The notes below the pieces were generated by a model. That model searched no databases and was not told the DNA's origin. It saw only the letters and a list, made by a program, of their open reading frames with translations. This document shows positions 62,472-64,000 of a stretch of DNA of 64,000 nucleotides, in pieces. The stretch's first letter is position 1, and the number at the start of each line of letters is the position of its first letter. The translations under genes were made by a program, and so were the position numbers. The DNA comes from Paracoccus litorisediminis. GTDB taxonomy: Bacteria; Pseudomonadota; Alphaproteobacteria; Rhodobacterales; Rhodobacteraceae. The stretch is taken from contig NZ_WMIG01000012.1 of assembly GCF_009711205.1 (NCBI RefSeq), positions 62,001 to 126,000 on the forward strand. Direction: 5' to 3'.

Positions 62472-62861
62472 ATGCCAGATTCCCAGCCACCCGGCCTTCC
62501 CACAATCCGCACCATCGCCATGCCGGCGGATACCAATCCGGCTGGCGATATTTTCGGCGGCTGGCTGATGAGCCAGATGGACCTTGCCGCGGGCTCGGTC
62601 GCGGCGCTGACCGCGCGCGGGCGAAGCGCGACGATCGCGGTGGAGGGCATGAAGTTCCACCGTCCGGTCAAGGTTGGCGACGAGGTCTCGCTTTACGCCG
62701 AGATCGTGCATATCGGCCGGACCTCGATGCGGATCCATGTCGAAGCCTGGCGCCGTCAGCGCGAAAGCGAGATCACCCAGCAGGTGACCGAGGCGACATT
62801 CACCTTTGTCGCCCTTGATGAGACCGGCGCCGCGCGGCCCGTCCTGTCATCAACCGATTAG
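62472..62861 (+). CDS. YciA-type acyl-CoA thioesterase (hotdog fold)
   Basis: 129 residues. The hotdog active-site region PADTNPAGDIFGGWLMSQMD (Asn/Asp around residues 19-25 at the usual catalytic positions), AALTARGRSATIAVEGMKFH and RPVKVGDEVSLYAEI match YciA. It hydrolyses acyl-CoA esters and may act in CoA recycling. It converges on the LysR gene with a 25-bp gap. Single gene. Confidence 0.9.
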   Translation: MPDSQPPGLPTIRTIAMPADTNPAGDIFGGWLMSQMDLAAGSVAALTARGRSATIAVEGMKFHRPVKVGDEVSLYAEIVHIGRTSMRIHVEAWRRQRESEITQQVTEATFTFVALDETGAARPVLSSTD

Positions 62862-62886
62862 GATCTGATCGGGCGGAAAGTGCCGC

Positions 62887-63843
62887 TCATTCCGGGATAT
62901 CAGTATCCGCCATATCGCTTCTCACCGAAAGGTTATGCTCCAGGGTCAGCCAAGGCGGGCTTTCGGCATACATCTCCTCGATAAGCCGCTTGACCAGCGC
63001 GATATAGGGCGAGGTGTCGCTGGCCCGATGGCTCAGCACGACCGGAGAGGTGGCGCGCGCGCCTTCAAGCACCCGATACCTGATATCCGCGCGCAGCAGT
63101 CGGGCCGAGGATGGAATGACGCAGATCCCGACCTCGGCCGCGACCAGACCAAGGGCGGTTTGCAATTCACTTACCTCCTCGACGGCGGCGGGGCGGACAT
63201 CGTGGCCGTGCAGAAGTTGCAGGACGTGGTCGGCATAGCTTGGCCGCGGTTCCTTCGGATAGACGATCAGGGTCTTGCCGGCGAGTGCTGCGACCGGCAG
63301 GGGCAGGTCCAAGCTGGCAAGAGGATCGGCCACGGGGATGGCGACGACCAGACGCTCCTCGCGCAGGACGATTCCGGTCACATTGGGATCGCTGTGATGC
63401 AGCCGCCCGAAGCCAATGTCGATCCGTCCTTCCTTCAATGCATGGATCTGCTGCATCGACAGCATCTCGATCAGCTTGATGTCCAGCCCCGATTCATGCT
63501 GCCGCAACTTGCGCACCAGCGATGGCAACCCGCCATAAAGCGTCGATGGCACGAACCCGATCGAAATGACGCGGTTCTGGTTGCGCCCCATCCGGCGGGT
63601 GGCATCGCTCATCTGCTCGACCCGGCCAAGGATCTGCAGCGCCTGTTCATAGAACAGGCGACCGGCATCGGTCAGGCGCAGCGGTCGGCTGTTACGCAGA
63701 ATCAGGGTCACGCCCAGCTCGTCTTCAAGCAGCTGGATCTGCCTGCTCAAGGGCGGTTGCGCGATGTTGAGCCGCTCGGCGGCACGGGTGAAGTTCCGCT
63801 CGCTTGCCACCGCGACAAAGTATCGAATCTGCCTCAGATCCAT
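62887..63843 (-). CDS. LysR-type regulator, CatR/BenM/CatM-like
   Basis: 318 residues. The N-terminal HTH MDLRQIRYFVAVASERNFTR, AERLNIAQPPLSRQIQLLED is very close to the CatR/BenM/PcaQ-like branch. The rest is a LysR effector domain (VISIGFVPSTLYGGLPSLVR, IDIGFGRLHHSDPN, VAAEVGICVIPSSARLLR). Members activate catechol, benzoate or chlorocatechol degradation with cis,cis-muconate as coinducer. A matching operator sits 88 bp upstream of the start. The regulated genes should lie beyond the right edge of the window, divergently transcribed. Confidence 0.88.
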   Translation of the reverse strand: MDLRQIRYFVAVASERNFTRAAERLNIAQPPLSRQIQLLEDELGVTLILRNSRPLRLTDAGRLFYEQALQILGRVEQMSDATRRMGRNQNRVISIGFVPSTLYGGLPSLVRKLRQHESGLDIKLIEMLSMQQIHALKEGRIDIGFGRLHHSDPNVTGIVLREERLVVAIPVADPLASLDLPLPVAALAGKTLIVYPKEPRPSYADHVLQLLHGHDVRPAAVEEVSELQTALGLVAAEVGICVIPSSARLLRADIRYRVLEGARATSPVVLSHRASDTSPYIALVKRLIEEMYAESPPWLTLEHNLSVRSDMADTDIPE

Positions 63844-63930
63844 GTGGCGTTCCTGTGACCATTGCCGAAAAGCGATGTTTCATCGAGGTTGAGGCGTGAA
63901 AAGCCCTGAATCCAGACGATTCATCGCGAT

Positions 63931-63951
63931 ACTATACCCTGTAGGTATAGT
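63931..63951. promoter_or_regulatory. ATAC-N7-GTAT operator of the CatR/BenM type
   Basis: ACTATACC (63931-63938), a 5-bp spacer and GGTATAGT (63944-63951) form a perfect inverted repeat containing ATAC-N7-GTAT, the consensus of BenM/CatM/CatR sites. It lies 88 bp upstream of the LysR gene in the divergent direction. It supports assigning the regulator to this group and predicts an aromatic-degradation promoter to the right. Confidence 0.75.
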
Positions 63952-64000
63952 TTACGACTGATTTGGTGTTGGACCCACGGGCATCATCCATTGCACTCTG

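Overview
The window looks like a chromosomal segment of a GC-rich alphaproteobacterium of the Rhodobacteraceae, most likely Paracoccus or a close relative. I infer this from the codon use, from alphaproteobacterial-type solute receptors, kdp genes and polyamine genes, and from the many genes joined by ATGA overlaps. The genus is an inference from gene content; there is no rRNA or other marker gene in the window.

Region 1 (1-3.2 kb) is ordinary accessory chromosome: a partial NADPH-dependent FMN reductase, two HTH-cupin regulators, a GNAT acetyltransferase and a DMT exporter. Region 2 (3.2-26.7 kb) is the striking part. A TIR-STAND-WD40 receptor on the plus strand (3259-7257) faces a long minus-strand series. 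That series reads, in order of transcription, a TctC-like periplasmic receptor, a P-loop sugar/glycerate-type kinase, a SAM methyltransferase, an SLC13 permease with an N-terminal cyclic-nucleotide-binding-like domain, an ABC_sub_bind-type receptor, a second TIR-STAND-WD40 receptor, a patatin phospholipase and an ASK-like protein (deoxyribosyltransferase-like domain plus TRAFs-binding-like helical repeats). Four of the seven junctions are start/stop overlaps or 14-nt gaps, so at least the first six genes are probably one coupled operon. A FadL-type porin, a stand-alone SLOG-like Rossmann protein and a four-gene plus-strand operon (two unassigned proteins, a DyP-type peroxidase, a cytochrome P450) follow. 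This reads as a candidate membrane-linked, TIR/patatin-armed defence or signalling island. No known system that I can name has this gene set.

Region 3 (26.7-29.5 kb) is gene-poor and carries a frameshifted IS256-family transposase. Region 4 (29.5-39.2 kb) has a copper set (DUF411 protein, multicopper oxidase, Cys-rich secreted protein), a TerC protein, two secreted proteins (DUF2092 and His-rich) and a TctDE-like two-component system with a TctC-like receptor and a CitMHS citrate transporter. Region 5 (39.4-50.7 kb) has a cyclase-like/AAA/TPR regulator, a PhnA-like zinc-ribbon protein and a complete kdp potassium operon (kdpFABCDE) preceded by a second KdpF-sized peptide.

Region 6 (50.7-61.6 kb) is a decaying catabolic zone. 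Broken tricarboxylate-transporter, methylisocitrate-lyase-like, polyamine ABC transporter, amidohydrolase and oxidoreductase genes lie between intact polyamine genes (FAD oxidoreductase, PuuA-like gamma-glutamylpolyamine synthetase, class III aminotransferase, GntR regulator). Region 7 (62.4-64 kb) has a YciA-type thioesterase and a CatR/BenM-like LysR regulator with a textbook ATAC-N7-GTAT operator. This suggests aromatic-acid degradation genes just beyond the right edge.
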